Positions 8,390 to 17,530 of a DNA stretch of 64,000 nucleotides are shown here, in pieces. How positions within the stretch are numbered: the stretch's first letter is position 1; every line of letters begins with the position of its first letter. Below the pieces are notes generated by a model, which saw only the letters and a list, made by a program, of their open reading frames with translations, searched no databases and was not told the DNA's origin. Source of the stretch: Streptomyces humi (GTDB lineage: Bacteria; Actinomycetota; Actinomycetes; Streptomycetales; Streptomycetaceae); the NCBI RefSeq assembly GCF_001005085.2, contig NZ_LBMU02000002.1:89076-153075 (forward strand). The letters are read 5' to 3'. A program made the translations under genes and the position numbers.

Positions 8390-8430
8390 CACCTGTCGGA
8401 CAACCCCCACATGCCTTTCTCGGACAGGTG
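8390..8430. repeat. 8-bp inverted repeat upstream of the MFS gene
   Basis: CACCTGTC (8390-8397) and GACAGGTG (8423-8430) are perfect inverted arms separated by 25 bases. They lie in a 273-bp gene-free spacer that also holds a -10-like TATAGT at 8327-8332 with no recognisable -35. Possible operator pair or leader hairpin. Confidence 0.45.
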
Positions 8431-8485
8431 ACCGGGATTACTCCCGACTCTCCCCCATACTCCTCACCGAAAGTCCCCCTCTTTC

Positions 8486-9754
8486 GTGGCCATCACCGTG
8501 CGCGAGGACCGGCCTGTCGGTCGGCATGCCGCCGTTCCGCCCGGCAGCCTCTTTCGGCGAATACACGCTCCGCGCGCCAGTGACGCGCTGGCGTTTTCCA
8601 TGGCGACGTACGCCATGCCCCTGCTGGTCCTGGCGATCACCGGCTCCTCGTCCTTGACCGGCCTCGCGTTCGCGCTGGAGTGGACTCCGCGGATCGCGGC
8701 GTTCGTCGTCGCCGGCAAGGCGGTGGACCGCTGCGGAGCGGCGATCGTCCTCTTCATCGCCTCTCTCGCCCGGACCACCGTGGTGGCGGTCTCGGCGGTC
8801 GCCCTTCTCATGCTGCCGCGGGGTACCGCCGAGACCGCGGTCGTCCTCGTGCTGGCCGCCGTCACCGGCACGCTCTCCCAGTTCAGTTTCGTCGCCAACG
8901 AGGCCGTCGGAGCCGTCGTCACCCGGCGGGACGAGGCCCGGTCGCACGGGATACAGGCGGTGCTCGTCGGCATCGACCAGAGCGCCACGGTCCTCGGACC
9001 GCTCCTCGCCGGTCTGCTCCTCCTGGCGGGGCCTGGCTGGATGCTCGGGTGCCTGAGCGCGGTGTCGTTGATCGCCGCGGTGCTCGGTCTACAGACCCCG
9101 CCCACGCCCCTGCGCGCCACCCGTGCCGACACCGCGGGGAAGGACGGCGCGCTGCGCCTGGGCCTGCGCACGCTGCTGGCGCTTCCCGCGCTGGGCCGGC
9201 TGGTGGCCGGGCTGGCCTGTTCCAATCTCGCCCTGGGTCTGCTCCAGTCCGCGAGCCCCGTGATCGTCGTGGACACCTTCGGGCGCTCCTCCGCCGACGT
9301 CGGCGCCCTGTGGTCGGTCGCCGCCGTGGCGACCCTGCTGGCGATCACGTGCTGCCGGTTCGCCCTGAGCCGCCTCGACCTCTGGGGGGTGGGCATGGTG
9401 TCGGCGACGCTCGCCTCCGCCGCGTGCCTCGCCGTCCCGCACGCTCCGTCGTACCTCTCCTACACCGTCCTGGTGGCGATCTTCATGGCGGGCGACGGTG
9501 GCCTCACCGTCGTGTTGCGTACGGTGCGCTCGCTGGTCATCCCCGCCACCGCGCTCGGTGCCACGCTCTCGCTGACGATGCTTCTCCTGTTGCTGCCCTT
9601 CCCCGTGGCGGGCGTCCTCGTGGCGCTCACCCCGCCGGCGCACCTCGGCAGCGTGATCCTGGCCTGCGCTCTCGTCCAGGCCACCGCCCTGGTCACCGTC
9701 TTCGTCAGGCTCCGCGACGAACCGGTCCTGCGCCTGGTCGCCGCCCGCAGGTGA
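8486..9754 (+). CDS. Major facilitator superfamily transporter
   Basis: Integral membrane transporter of 422 aa with about twelve hydrophobic segments and a cytoplasmic N-terminus (FRRIHAPRASDALAFSMATY). The cytoplasmic loop after TM2 reads VAGKAVDRCGAA, the abbreviated MFS motif A, as in drug/metabolite effluxers of the EmrB/MdfA or enterobactin-exporter type. Start is GTG 8486 without a strong ribosome site. Substrate unknown. It is convergent with the HAD gene 60 bases downstream. Confidence 0.88.
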   Translation: MAITVREDRPVGRHAAVPPGSLFRRIHAPRASDALAFSMATYAMPLLVLAITGSSSLTGLAFALEWTPRIAAFVVAGKAVDRCGAAIVLFIASLARTTVVAVSAVALLMLPRGTAETAVVLVLAAVTGTLSQFSFVANEAVGAVVTRRDEARSHGIQAVLVGIDQSATVLGPLLAGLLLLAGPGWMLGCLSAVSLIAAVLGLQTPPTPLRATRADTAGKDGALRLGLRTLLALPALGRLVAGLACSNLALGLLQSASPVIVVDTFGRSSADVGALWSVAAVATLLAITCCRFALSRLDLWGVGMVSATLASAACLAVPHAPSYLSYTVLVAIFMAGDGGLTVVLRTVRSLVIPATALGATLSLTMLLLLLPFPVAGVLVALTPPAHLGSVILACALVQATALVTVFVRLRDEPVLRLVAARR

Positions 9755-9774
9755 CCCCGGTGAGACGGCCGGGG
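9755..9774 (+). terminator. Possible short terminator hairpin after the MFS gene
   Basis: CCCCGG (9755-9760) and CCGGGG (9769-9774) flank an 8-base loop directly behind the stop codon, in the 60-base space between convergent genes. There is no U-tract, as is common in this genus. Confidence 0.35.
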
Positions 9775-9814
9775 CGCGTGGCCCTCGTGCCGGGCCGGCG
9801 GGGGTGCGCGGCCG

Positions 9815-10486
9815 TCACTCCAGGGCTGCGAAGGCGCTGGTGTCCAGGCGGGCGAGGAGGTCGGCGGGGTCCCGGTACACGGCGTGGGCGCCGGCTTCCG
9901 TCAGGTCCGCGCGCGGGATGCCGCCGGACAGGACCGCCAGCGGGGTCACCCCGTCCCGTACCGCCGCCCGCATGTCCCAGACGCTGTCGCCGACGAACAG
10001 GGCGCGTTCGCTCGGTACGCCGGCGAGTTCCCTGGCCTGGCGTACCGGGTCGGGAGCGGGTTTGCCCTCGGCGACGTCGTCGGCGCTGGTGACCGACCGG
10101 ATGACGTCGTCGGCGTCGATGGCGTTGCGGAGCGCGGCGAGTTCCGCGCCGCTCGCCGAGGTCGCCAGGACGATCTCCCAGCCCCGCCCGGCCAGCGCGC
10201 GCAGCAGGTCGCCGGCCGCGTCCAGCGCCGGCAGCCGCTCGAAGTACGTGGCGTAGAGGGTCCGGTGGGCCTCGGAGAGCTGGTCGTCCCCGTCGGGGTC
10301 GCGGTCGTCGCCGAGCAGGTGGTCCAGCAGGTCGCCGCCGCTGAGACCGACGGCACGGTGGATGTCCCGCATGGGGACATGGTGGCCCGCCTGCCGGAAC
10401 GCCTCCCACCACGTGACCACGTGCAGGTGGTTGGTGTCGACGAGCGTTCCGTCGATGTCGAAGATCGCGGCGCGTTCCGTGGTCAT
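9815..10486 (-). CDS. HAD superfamily phosphatase
   Basis: Predicted phosphoglycolate/beta-phosphoglucomutase-type hydrolase of 223 aa. All four HAD motifs are visible: FDIDGTLVDTN (nucleophile Asp and general acid Asp) at residues 10-20, VLATSAS for motif II, the Lys of AEGKPAPDP for motif III, and FVGDSVWDMRAA for motif IV. The helical cap lies between motifs I and II. ATG 10486 was chosen to place motif I at the N-terminus. The F420-type oxidoreductase gene upstream starts a short same-strand run with a 20-base gap. Confidence 0.92.
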   Translation of the reverse strand: MTTERAAIFDIDGTLVDTNHLHVVTWWEAFRQAGHHVPMRDIHRAVGLSGGDLLDHLLGDDRDPDGDDQLSEAHRTLYATYFERLPALDAAGDLLRALAGRGWEIVLATSASGAELAALRNAIDADDVIRSVTSADDVAEGKPAPDPVRQARELAGVPSERALFVGDSVWDMRAAVRDGVTPLAVLSGGIPRADLTEAGAHAVYRDPADLLARLDTSAFAALE

Positions 10487-10505
10487 CGCGGGTGTCCTCG
10501 CCCTC

Positions 10506-11471
10506 TCAGAGTTCGCGGAGCGCGGGCAGCAGCTTGTGCTCGGCCCATTCCAGGTACGGCTCCTGGTGGTCGCCGCCGATCTGGACGAGCGCGATCTCGG
10601 TGAACCCCGCGTCGACATAGGGGCGTACGGCCTCGACGACCGCCTGTACGTCGTCGCCGCACGGGATGGACCCGGCCACGTCCTCGGGCCGTACGAACTC
10701 GGTGGCGTGCGCGAACGCGGCGGGCCCCGGCAGTTCGGAGTTGACCGGCCAGCCGCTGCCGAACCAGCGGAACTGGTCGTGGGCGCGGGCGACGGCCGCG
10801 TCCCGGTCGGTGTCGTAACAGATGGGCAGCTGACCGACCTTGGGCTTGCCCGCGCCGCCGTGTCGTTCGAAGGCCGAGACCAGTTCCGGGCGAGGTTCCG
10901 TGGCGATCATCAAGTCGGCGAGATGGCCCGCGACTTCGCAGGAACGGTCACCCGAGACGGCGATGCCGATGGGCGGAGGCGCGTCGGGCAGGTCCCACAA
11001 CTTGGCGTTGGCCACGTCGAAGTGGACGCCGTGGTGGTTGACGTTCTCCCCCGCGAAGAGCGCGCGGACGATCTCCGCGGCCTCCTCCAGCTTCTCCAGC
11101 CGGACGTGCGCGGCGGGCCAGCCCTCCCCCGTCACGTGCTCGTTGAGGTTCTCCCCGGAGCCCAGGCCCAGCCGGAACCGGCCCTCGGACAGGATCTGGA
11201 GGGTGGCCGCCTTCTGGGCGACGACCGCCGGGTGGTACCGGGTCGTGGGGCACGTCACGTACGTCATCAGCGGGATGCGTTCGGTGGCCTGCGCGGCGGC
11301 GCCCAGCACGCTCCACGCGTAGGGCGCGTGACCCTGGGAGTCGAGCCAGGGGAAGTAGTGGTCGGAGGTGACCGAGAAGTCGAAGCCGGCCCGCTCCGCG
11401 CCCACCACGTGGTCCACCAGCTCCCGGGGACCGGCCTGCTCGGTCATCATCGTGTATCCGATCTGCACCAT
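10506..11471 (-). CDS. LLM-class F420-dependent oxidoreductase
   Basis: Bacterial luciferase-like TIM-barrel enzyme of 321 aa, predicted to use coenzyme F420 (TIGR03557-like family). Diagnostic runs are MVQIGYTMMTEQAGPREL, DHYFPWLDSQGHAPYAWSVLG, CPTTRYHPAVVAQKAATL, GRFRLGLGSGENLNEHV and a C-terminal FTEIALVQIGGDHQEPYLEW. GAGGAG lies 9 bases before ATG 11471 but abuts the earlier ATG at 11480, so the later start is preferred. The reaction is likely hydride transfer from F420H2 or to F420, with unknown substrate. Confidence 0.92.
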   Translation of the reverse strand: MVQIGYTMMTEQAGPRELVDHVVGAERAGFDFSVTSDHYFPWLDSQGHAPYAWSVLGAAAQATERIPLMTYVTCPTTRYHPAVVAQKAATLQILSEGRFRLGLGSGENLNEHVTGEGWPAAHVRLEKLEEAAEIVRALFAGENVNHHGVHFDVANAKLWDLPDAPPPIGIAVSGDRSCEVAGHLADLMIATEPRPELVSAFERHGGAGKPKVGQLPICYDTDRDAAVARAHDQFRWFGSGWPVNSELPGPAAFAHATEFVRPEDVAGSIPCGDDVQAVVEAVRPYVDAGFTEIALVQIGGDHQEPYLEWAEHKLLPALREL

Positions 11472-11533
11472 GCCGCTCATCTCCTCGTGGTTCGCGTCGT
11501 GGTTCGCGCGCACGCGTACGGTCTCCCGCTCCG

Positions 11534-11878
11534 TCACTCCTTCGTCCCGAGCCGCAGGTCGACCTCCTTCTCCTGGTCTCCCGAGGCGGTGCCCTGCTGC
11601 TGCACGGCGAACGCGGCGCCCAGGGCCTCGAGCAGCTGGTCGACGGCCTGGTAGTCGCCCTGGAGGGTCGCGGAGACCGAACCCCCCAGGGTCACCGGAC
11701 CGGGCGGGCTCCACTCCCGGGTCGGCTCGAACTCGGCGCTCCACACGGCCGCGTGCCCGCCCGGCTGCTCCTCGGGCAGGTCGTCGGCGGGACGGTCGGT
11801 GGGGAACACGTTCCGCAGCACGCCGAAGACGGCGGCGGCGTCCTCCTTGGACGCTCCGGTGAGGGACACGGTGGCCAT
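11534..11878 (-). CDS. Conserved hypothetical protein, 114 aa
   Basis: I do not recognise a named family. The protein is acidic, soluble, without signal or membrane segment, and begins MATVSLTGASKEDAAAVFGVL. It looks like a compact alpha/beta domain (VSLTGASKEDAAAVFGVLRNVF; PVTLGGSVSATLQGDYQAVDQLLEAL) with a hydrophilic C-terminal tail. The same-strand LLM oxidoreductase follows 62 bases downstream and may be co-transcribed. Codon bias is typical, which supports it being real. Confidence 0.7.
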   Translation of the reverse strand: MATVSLTGASKEDAAAVFGVLRNVFPTDRPADDLPEEQPGGHAAVWSAEFEPTREWSPPGPVTLGGSVSATLQGDYQAVDQLLEALGAAFAVQQQGTASGDQEKEVDLRLGTKE

Positions 11879-12046
11879 GTGGACTCTCTTCCCTAGGGGG
11901 GTGGGTAGGGGCGGTCACCGTCGCCCGTCGGCGGACGGGCCGGTCACCGACCCGGTACGCGTACCCGTCCCGGACACTTTCAGGCGGCCTGACCTCGTAG
12001 GCGTCCGGGTGCCTCCAGGAGGCCGGGGGCGGTGTGCCGGGTGCCG

Positions 12047-13027
12047 TCAGTTCCCGTCCTCGCCGGCCGGGGCCGCGGCGGCGCGTTGCGGCGCGACCGT
12101 GTACTTCGGGTCCTCGGCCGAGGCGACCCCGGCCGCGAAGACGCCGAAGCGGGTGCAGGCCGAGCCCGCGAGGAGGGCCAGGCCCGCGACGGCGGCCGCC
12201 GGGCGGCTGCGGTGCCCGAGCAGCAGGCCGGTGGCGGCGCCCGCCGCGGTGAGCAGGCGGGCGGTGCGCAGCAGCGTTCCGGCGCGGCCCTGCCGGTAGG
12301 TCTCCGCGACCATGCCGAGGCGCCGCTCGGCCTTCCGGGTGGCGACCTCGTCGGCGCCGGCGGCGAGCACCGCCGCGCAGCGGGCGGGTGCCGACTCGGA
12401 CACCGGGCCGAGGAGCAGGGCCATCCCGGAGGCGGCGGCCGTCGCGGAGGCGACGAACAGGTACGGCAGTTCGCGGTGCGCGCCGTGCCAGGCGGGGACG
12501 GCGGTGTCCGCGGCCAGCACGGCCGTGTAGGAGGCGACGGCCGGCCCGAGCAGCGCCGCCGCGCCGGTCGCCGTGGCCCCGGCCCGGGGCAGCCGCCCGG
12601 TCACGGCGGTGACGGCGGCGGCGCCGGCGGCCGGTCCGTAACCGGCGAGGAGCCATGAGCCCACGCTCATGGGCGAGGTGGGCTTGAGCACGCGGAGCAT
12701 GTTGGGGAACCGGCGCGGGACCCCGAGGTCGTGCACGAGAGCGGCGGCGGACAGCGAGACCGCCGCGAGGGAGGACACCTTCATCGCCGTGGCGGTCGCC
12801 GTACGACCCGTGAGCTGGGCGCCCGCCGCCAGTACGGAACCCGCGCCGGCGAGGCCGCCGAGGAAGAAGTACCCGGCGATGTCCTGGGCGCTCCAGGACG
12901 GCGCCTTGATGATCGGACGTCCGTAGTAGGACTCGAACTCGGCTCGGGGAACCATGAGTTGCTCACCACGACGGTTACGGCGCCGTCGGTCCGTGCGCTG
13001 TCCTGAGCGGTCGGTGGAGTGGCTCAT
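12047..13027 (-). CDS. NrfD/PsrC-type membrane subunit of formate dehydrogenase
   Basis: Integral membrane quinone-interacting subunit, 326 aa with about eight hydrophobic segments. The N-terminal 45 residues are basic and hydrophilic. The first membrane helix region PSWSAQDIAGYFFLGGLAGAGSVLA matches the NrfD family. Its ATG sits inside the stop codon of the iron-sulfur subunit gene (ATGA overlap), so it is the third gene of a translationally coupled fdh operon. It would anchor the enzyme and pass formate-derived electrons to the menaquinone pool, replacing the FdnI-type cytochrome b subunit. No haem ligand pattern is evident. Confidence 0.9.
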   Translation of the reverse strand: MSHSTDRSGQRTDRRRRNRRGEQLMVPRAEFESYYGRPIIKAPSWSAQDIAGYFFLGGLAGAGSVLAAGAQLTGRTATATAMKVSSLAAVSLSAAALVHDLGVPRRFPNMLRVLKPTSPMSVGSWLLAGYGPAAGAAAVTAVTGRLPRAGATATGAAALLGPAVASYTAVLAADTAVPAWHGAHRELPYLFVASATAAASGMALLLGPVSESAPARCAAVLAAGADEVATRKAERRLGMVAETYRQGRAGTLLRTARLLTAAGAATGLLLGHRSRPAAAVAGLALLAGSACTRFGVFAAGVASAEDPKYTVAPQRAAAAPAGEDGN

Positions 13028-13944
13028 CGGGTGGCCTTCCTGCGCAGCAGACCGGGCAGCGCGAACGAGACGGCGAAGGCGCCGGCCAGGGAGAGGGCCG
13101 CCGCGCCGGCGTGCTTCCACATCGTGGGGAGGTCGCGGGTGGTGACGACCGGGGCGGGGGGCAGCCCGTAGACCTCGGGTTCGTCGAGGAGCAGGAAGAA
13201 CGCGCCGTCACCGCCGACCCCGTCGTCGGGCTCGTGGCCGTACAGCCGGGCGCCGGCCACACCCGCCGTGTGCAACTGGTCCACGCGCAGCGCGGCGCGT
13301 TCGCGCAGTTCGTCCAGCGGGCCGAACTGGATGGACTCGGTCGGGCACGCCTTGGCGCAGGCGGGCTCCTGGCCGGCGCCGAGCCGGTCGTAGCACATCG
13401 TGCACTTGAACGCCCGGCCGTCGTCGGGGCGTTGCTCGATGACTCCGTACGGGCAGGCGGGCACGCAGTAGCCGCAGCCGTTGCAGATGTCCTCCTGGAC
13501 GACGACCGTGCCGAACTCGGTCCGGAACAGGGAGCCGGTGGGGCAGACGTCGAGGCAGGCCGCGTGGGTGCAGTGCTTGCACACGTCGGACGACATCAGC
13601 CAGCGCAGCTCCCCGGCCCCGTCCGGCGGGCCGGAGGCGGTCGGCGCGCCGTCCGCCAGCGGGAGTTGGGTGCGTCCGTCCGGCGCCGGGACCTGCTGTT
13701 CGATGAAGGCGACGTGCCGCCAGGTGGAGGCGCCGAGCCCCTGCGTGTTGTCGTAGCTCATGCCGGTGAGGGACAGGCCGTCCTCCGGGATGGCGTTCCA
13801 CTCCTTGCACGCGACCTCGCAGGCCTTGCAGCCGATGCACACGGAGGTGTCGGTGAAGAAGCCGACGCGGGGCGGGGGTTCGGGGTGCCCGGCGTCGCGG
13901 GCGGGGTCGGGCTCCGGACCGCTGAGCAGATGACGGCTGGTCAT
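13024..13944 (-). CDS. Formate dehydrogenase iron-sulfur (beta) subunit
   Basis: Ferredoxin-type electron-transfer subunit of 306 aa with four cysteine clusters: CIGCKACEVACKEW, CKHCTHAACLDVCPTG, CNGCGYCVPACPYG and CTMCYDRLGAGQEPACAKACP. These would bind four [4Fe-4S] centres. A single membrane helix near the C-terminus (MWKHAGAAALSLAGAFAVSF) anchors it, as in FdnH. ATG overlaps the catalytic-subunit stop codon. It connects the molybdopterin subunit to the NrfD subunit. Confidence 0.95.
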   Translation of the reverse strand: MTSRHLLSGPEPDPARDAGHPEPPPRVGFFTDTSVCIGCKACEVACKEWNAIPEDGLSLTGMSYDNTQGLGASTWRHVAFIEQQVPAPDGRTQLPLADGAPTASGPPDGAGELRWLMSSDVCKHCTHAACLDVCPTGSLFRTEFGTVVVQEDICNGCGYCVPACPYGVIEQRPDDGRAFKCTMCYDRLGAGQEPACAKACPTESIQFGPLDELRERAALRVDQLHTAGVAGARLYGHEPDDGVGGDGAFFLLLDEPEVYGLPPAPVVTTRDLPTMWKHAGAAALSLAGAFAVSFALPGLLRRKATR

Positions 13945-16900
13945 TTCACGGTCTCCGTCCCGGTGTCGGCGGTGATGCCCGCCCGCCTGCGGTATTCGGC
14001 GACCAGCTTCGGCAGGTCGGGGCCGCGCGGCCGGCGGCCCGGGCGGATGTCGGCGGTCAGCGCCTTGTCCTCCTGGATGTGGGCGTTGGGGTCGAGGGCG
14101 ATCGCGACGAGTTCGTTGGCCGCGTCGCCGGTGGCCACGCCGTTGGGTCCCCAGTGGAACGGCAGTCCGATCTGGTGGACGGTCCGGCCGTGCACGGTGA
14201 GGGGCACGATCCGCGCGGTGACCATGACACGGGCCTCGACGGCGTTGCGGGCCGTGACGATGGTGGCCCACCCCAGGTGTTCGAGTCCGCGTTCGGCGGC
14301 CAGCTGGGGAGAGACCTCGCAGAAGAACTCCGGCTGGAGTTCGGCGAGGTAGGGCGACCAGCGGCTCATGCCGCCCGCGGTGAAGTGCTCGGTGAGACGG
14401 TGCGTGGTGATCACGTACGGGAAGACGTCGGCGCCCTTCTCGTCGCCGCTCGGGTGGTAGCGGTTGCCCTCCCGGGGCAGCAGGTGGCGCACCGGCGAGC
14501 GGGGTACCGAGGGGTGGAGGGCGTTGGTGAAGGGCGAGTCCTGCGGTTCGTAGTGGGTCGGGAGCGGGCCGTCCTCCAGCCCCGCCGGTGCGTACAGCCA
14601 GCCCTTGCCGTCGGCCTGCATGATGAACGGGTCGTCGCCGCGCAGCGCGTCGGGGCCGGTCGCGTCCTTGTCGGGGACGAAGTCGGGGGCGCGGTCGGGC
14701 ACGAAGTCCGGGACGTCGTATCCGGTCCACTTCCCCTCGTCCCCGTCCCACCACAGGTACGCCTTGCGTTCGCTCCACGGGGTGCCGTCCGGGGCGGCCG
14801 ACGCCCGGTTGTAGAGGATGCGGCGGTTGGCGGGCCACGCCCAGGCCCATTCGGCGGCTACCCAGTCCTGTTCGCTTCCGGGCTTGCGGCGGGCGGCCTG
14901 GTTGACGCCGTCCGCGTACACCCCGCAGTAGATCCAGCAGCCGCACCGGGTCGAGCCGTCGTCCTTGATTTCTGTGTACGCCGAGAGGGGCGCTCCGTCC
15001 GGGCCGTAGCCGTTGATCTCGGCGAGCACGGCAGCGGCGTCCGGTTCGGCCAGCGGCCCCTCGACGGGGTAGTCCCAGGTCAGGTCCTGTACGGGCCGGT
15101 CCATGGGGTCGGTCGAGGTGGCCAGTCGCTCCTTGATGCGGCGGCCCAGGTGGTACATGAACCACAGGTCGCTGCGGGCGTCGCCCGAGGGCTCGACGGC
15201 CGCCTCGTGCCACTGGAGCCAGCGGTTGGTGTTGGTGAAGGAGCCGTTCTTCTCGGTGTGCGCGGCGGCCGGGAAGAAGAACACCTCGGTGCCGATCTCC
15301 TCGGTGCGCAGTTCCCCGGTCTCGATCTCCGGGCCGTCCTGCCACCAGGTCGCCGACTCGATGAGGGAGAAGTCGCGGACGACGAGCCACTCCAGGTTGG
15401 CCATGCCGAGCCGTTGGAGCCGGGTGTTGGCGGAGCCCACCGCGGGGTTCTCGCCCATCAGGAAGTAGCCCTTGCACACCCCGTCCAGCTGGGCCATCAC
15501 CGTGTCGTAGGTGGCGTGCGAGCCGGTGAGGCGCGGCAGGTGGTCGAAGCAGTAGTCGTTGGCGGCGGTGGCCGCGTCCCCGTAGTACGACTTGAGGAGG
15601 CTCACGAAGTAGGCCCGCATGTTCGCCCAGAAGCCCTTCTCCGTGCGGGTGGCCGTGATGAACGCCTCCAGGTCCTCGTGCGCGTGGGCATGCGGCATGG
15701 GGAGGTAGCCCGGCAGCAGGTTGAACAGGGTCGGGATGTCGCTGGAGCCCTGGATGGAGGCGTGGCCGCGCAGCGCCTGGATGCCGCCGCCGGGCCGGCC
15801 GATGTTGCCGAGCAGCAGCTGGAGCACGCTCGCGGCGCGGATGTACTGGGCGCCGACCGAGTGCTGGGTCCAGCCGACCGCGTACACGAACGCGCTCGTC
15901 CGCTCGCGGCCCGAGTTGGCGGTCAGGGCGTCGCACACCTCGCGGAACGTCGCGCGGGGCACTCCGCAGACCTCCTCGACCAGCTCCGGTGTGTAGCGGG
16001 CGTAGTGGCGCCTGAGGATCTGGTAGACGCAGCGCGGGTGCCGCAGCGTCTCGTCGCGGGGTGCCTGGCTCGCGGTCTGCGCGCCGCCCGAGCCGTGTGC
16101 CTCGGAGCCGCCGGAGCCCCGCACGCGTTCCTCGTACTGCTCGTCGACCTCACCGGTGGGCTGCTGGACTTCGAAGCCCTCGTACTGCCAGCTCGACGGG
16201 TCGTAGTGGTGCTGCTCCTGGTTCAGTCCGGAGAAGACGCCGTCGAGGTCCTCGGTGTCGCGGAAGTCCTCGCTGACCAGCGTGGCGGCGTTGGTGTAGG
16301 CGAGGACGTACTCACGGAAGTCCTTCTCCTCGGTCAGGACGTGGTTGATGATCGCGCCGAGGAACGCGATGTCACTGCCGGCCCGGATCGGTACGTGCAG
16401 GTCGGCGAGGGCGCTGGTGCGGGTGAACCGCGGGTCGACGTGGATGATCCGGGCGCCGCGGGCCTTCGCCTCCATCACCCACTGGAAGCCGACGGGGTGG
16501 GCCTCGGCGAAGTTGGAGCCCTGGATGACGATGCAGTCGGCGTGCTGGAGGTCCTGCATGAAGGTGGTGGCACCGCCCCGCCCGAAGGAGGTGCCGAGCC
16601 CGGCGACCGTGGAGCTGTGGCAGACCCGCGCCTGGTTCTCCACCTGGATGACGCCGAGGCCGGTCAGCAGCTTCTTGATCAGGTAGTTCTCCTCGTTGTC
16701 GAGGGTCGCGCCGCCGAGGCTGGCGATGCCCAGGGTGCGCGCGGTGCGCAGTCCCTCGGACTCCCACTCCCAGGTCCTGCGCCGGGTCTCGATCACCCGG
16801 TCGGCCACCATGTCCATGGCGGTCTCCAGGTCCAGGGGTTCCCAGTCGGTGGCGTACGGCCGCCGGTACAGCACCTCGTGGCGGCGGGCCGACCCGGTGG

Positions 16901-17186
16901 TGAGCTGGAGGGTGGCCGAACCTTTGGGGCACAGGCGCCCCCGGCTGACGGGCGAGTCGGGATCGCCCTCGATCTGGACGACCTCGTCGTCCTTGACGTA
17001 GACCTGCTGTCCGCAGCCCACCGCGCAGTACGGGCACACGGACCGCACCACGCGGTCGGCGGTCTCCGTACGCGGCCGCAGCCGTTCGGTGCGCGCCGAC
17101 ATGGCGGCCCGGCCGCGGCCGAGCGGGTCCGATGCGGTGAGCTGGCGGAAGGCGGGCCAGTCGCTGATCCACGTACGCACACCCAT
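13941..17186 (-). CDS. Formate dehydrogenase catalytic (alpha) subunit, Cys-type
   Basis: Molybdopterin enzyme of 1081 aa that should oxidise formate to CO2. The N-terminal [4Fe-4S] motif VCPYCAVGCGQQVYV...GRLCPKGSA is complete. The metal ligand is Cys in NQARVCHSSTVAGLGTSFG, encoded by TGC, so it is not a selenoprotein. The C-terminal molybdopterin dinucleotide domain (VITTHRLTEHF... onward) is present. A Gly/Ser-rich insert, roughly residues 350-375 (GSGGSEAHGSGGAQTASQA), is unusual. I see no twin-arginine signal in the N-terminus MGVRTWISDWPAFRQL, unlike periplasmic FDH-N. AAAGGA stands about 6 bases before ATG 17186. Confidence 0.95.
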   Translation of the reverse strand: MGVRTWISDWPAFRQLTASDPLGRGRAAMSARTERLRPRTETADRVVRSVCPYCAVGCGQQVYVKDDEVVQIEGDPDSPVSRGRLCPKGSATLQLTTGSARRHEVLYRRPYATDWEPLDLETAMDMVADRVIETRRRTWEWESEGLRTARTLGIASLGGATLDNEENYLIKKLLTGLGVIQVENQARVCHSSTVAGLGTSFGRGGATTFMQDLQHADCIVIQGSNFAEAHPVGFQWVMEAKARGARIIHVDPRFTRTSALADLHVPIRAGSDIAFLGAIINHVLTEEKDFREYVLAYTNAATLVSEDFRDTEDLDGVFSGLNQEQHHYDPSSWQYEGFEVQQPTGEVDEQYEERVRGSGGSEAHGSGGAQTASQAPRDETLRHPRCVYQILRRHYARYTPELVEEVCGVPRATFREVCDALTANSGRERTSAFVYAVGWTQHSVGAQYIRAASVLQLLLGNIGRPGGGIQALRGHASIQGSSDIPTLFNLLPGYLPMPHAHAHEDLEAFITATRTEKGFWANMRAYFVSLLKSYYGDAATAANDYCFDHLPRLTGSHATYDTVMAQLDGVCKGYFLMGENPAVGSANTRLQRLGMANLEWLVVRDFSLIESATWWQDGPEIETGELRTEEIGTEVFFFPAAAHTEKNGSFTNTNRWLQWHEAAVEPSGDARSDLWFMYHLGRRIKERLATSTDPMDRPVQDLTWDYPVEGPLAEPDAAAVLAEINGYGPDGAPLSAYTEIKDDGSTRCGCWIYCGVYADGVNQAARRKPGSEQDWVAAEWAWAWPANRRILYNRASAAPDGTPWSERKAYLWWDGDEGKWTGYDVPDFVPDRAPDFVPDKDATGPDALRGDDPFIMQADGKGWLYAPAGLEDGPLPTHYEPQDSPFTNALHPSVPRSPVRHLLPREGNRYHPSGDEKGADVFPYVITTHRLTEHFTAGGMSRWSPYLAELQPEFFCEVSPQLAAERGLEHLGWATIVTARNAVEARVMVTARIVPLTVHGRTVHQIGLPFHWGPNGVATGDAANELVAIALDPNAHIQEDKALTADIRPGRRPRGPDLPKLVAEYRRRAGITADTGTETVK

Positions 17187-17530
17187 GGTGTGTCCTTTCG
17201 GCGGCCGGAATCGCCCGGCGGCGTCTATGGGCGTCACTTCCAGCCTGACCCACCGGGGCGGGTACGGCGCGCGGGGCGCCGGCCGGGCGGCGGCTCCTCG
17301 TCCGCGGGAACTCCCGGACAGTGGTCGCTCACGTGCTCTCCCTCTCGCGGCAGGGCGGTGCGCGGCCTCGAGTACCCACCGGCACCGCCCCTACGCAGGG
17401 CCGTCACGGCCGTGGGACCCGGTGCCGGCACCGCCCCTGCCGACGGGCTCCGGAGTCGTCCCGCCGGAGAGGTGTCACGTCACCGTGGCGGGAACCCGGC
17501 TGGCATGAACGCTGAGACAGGGGTACGGCC
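17187..17530. other. Divergent promoter region of fdh and the FAD/Rieske gene
   Basis: This 344-bp spacer holds no gene. It contains a 14-bp direct repeat CCGGCACCGCCCCT at 17379-17392 and 17425-17438. The second copy overlaps a perfect 14-bp palindrome CGGTGCCGGCACCG at 17420-17433. AGGGG precedes the ATG at 17531. These repeats are candidate operators, and no clear -35/-10 pair is visible. Confidence 0.5.

Noticed and set aside
16598..16625. Possible selenocysteine site in the formate dehydrogenase
   Set aside because: The active-site codon is TGC (Cys) in RVCHSSTVAG, with no TGA in frame.
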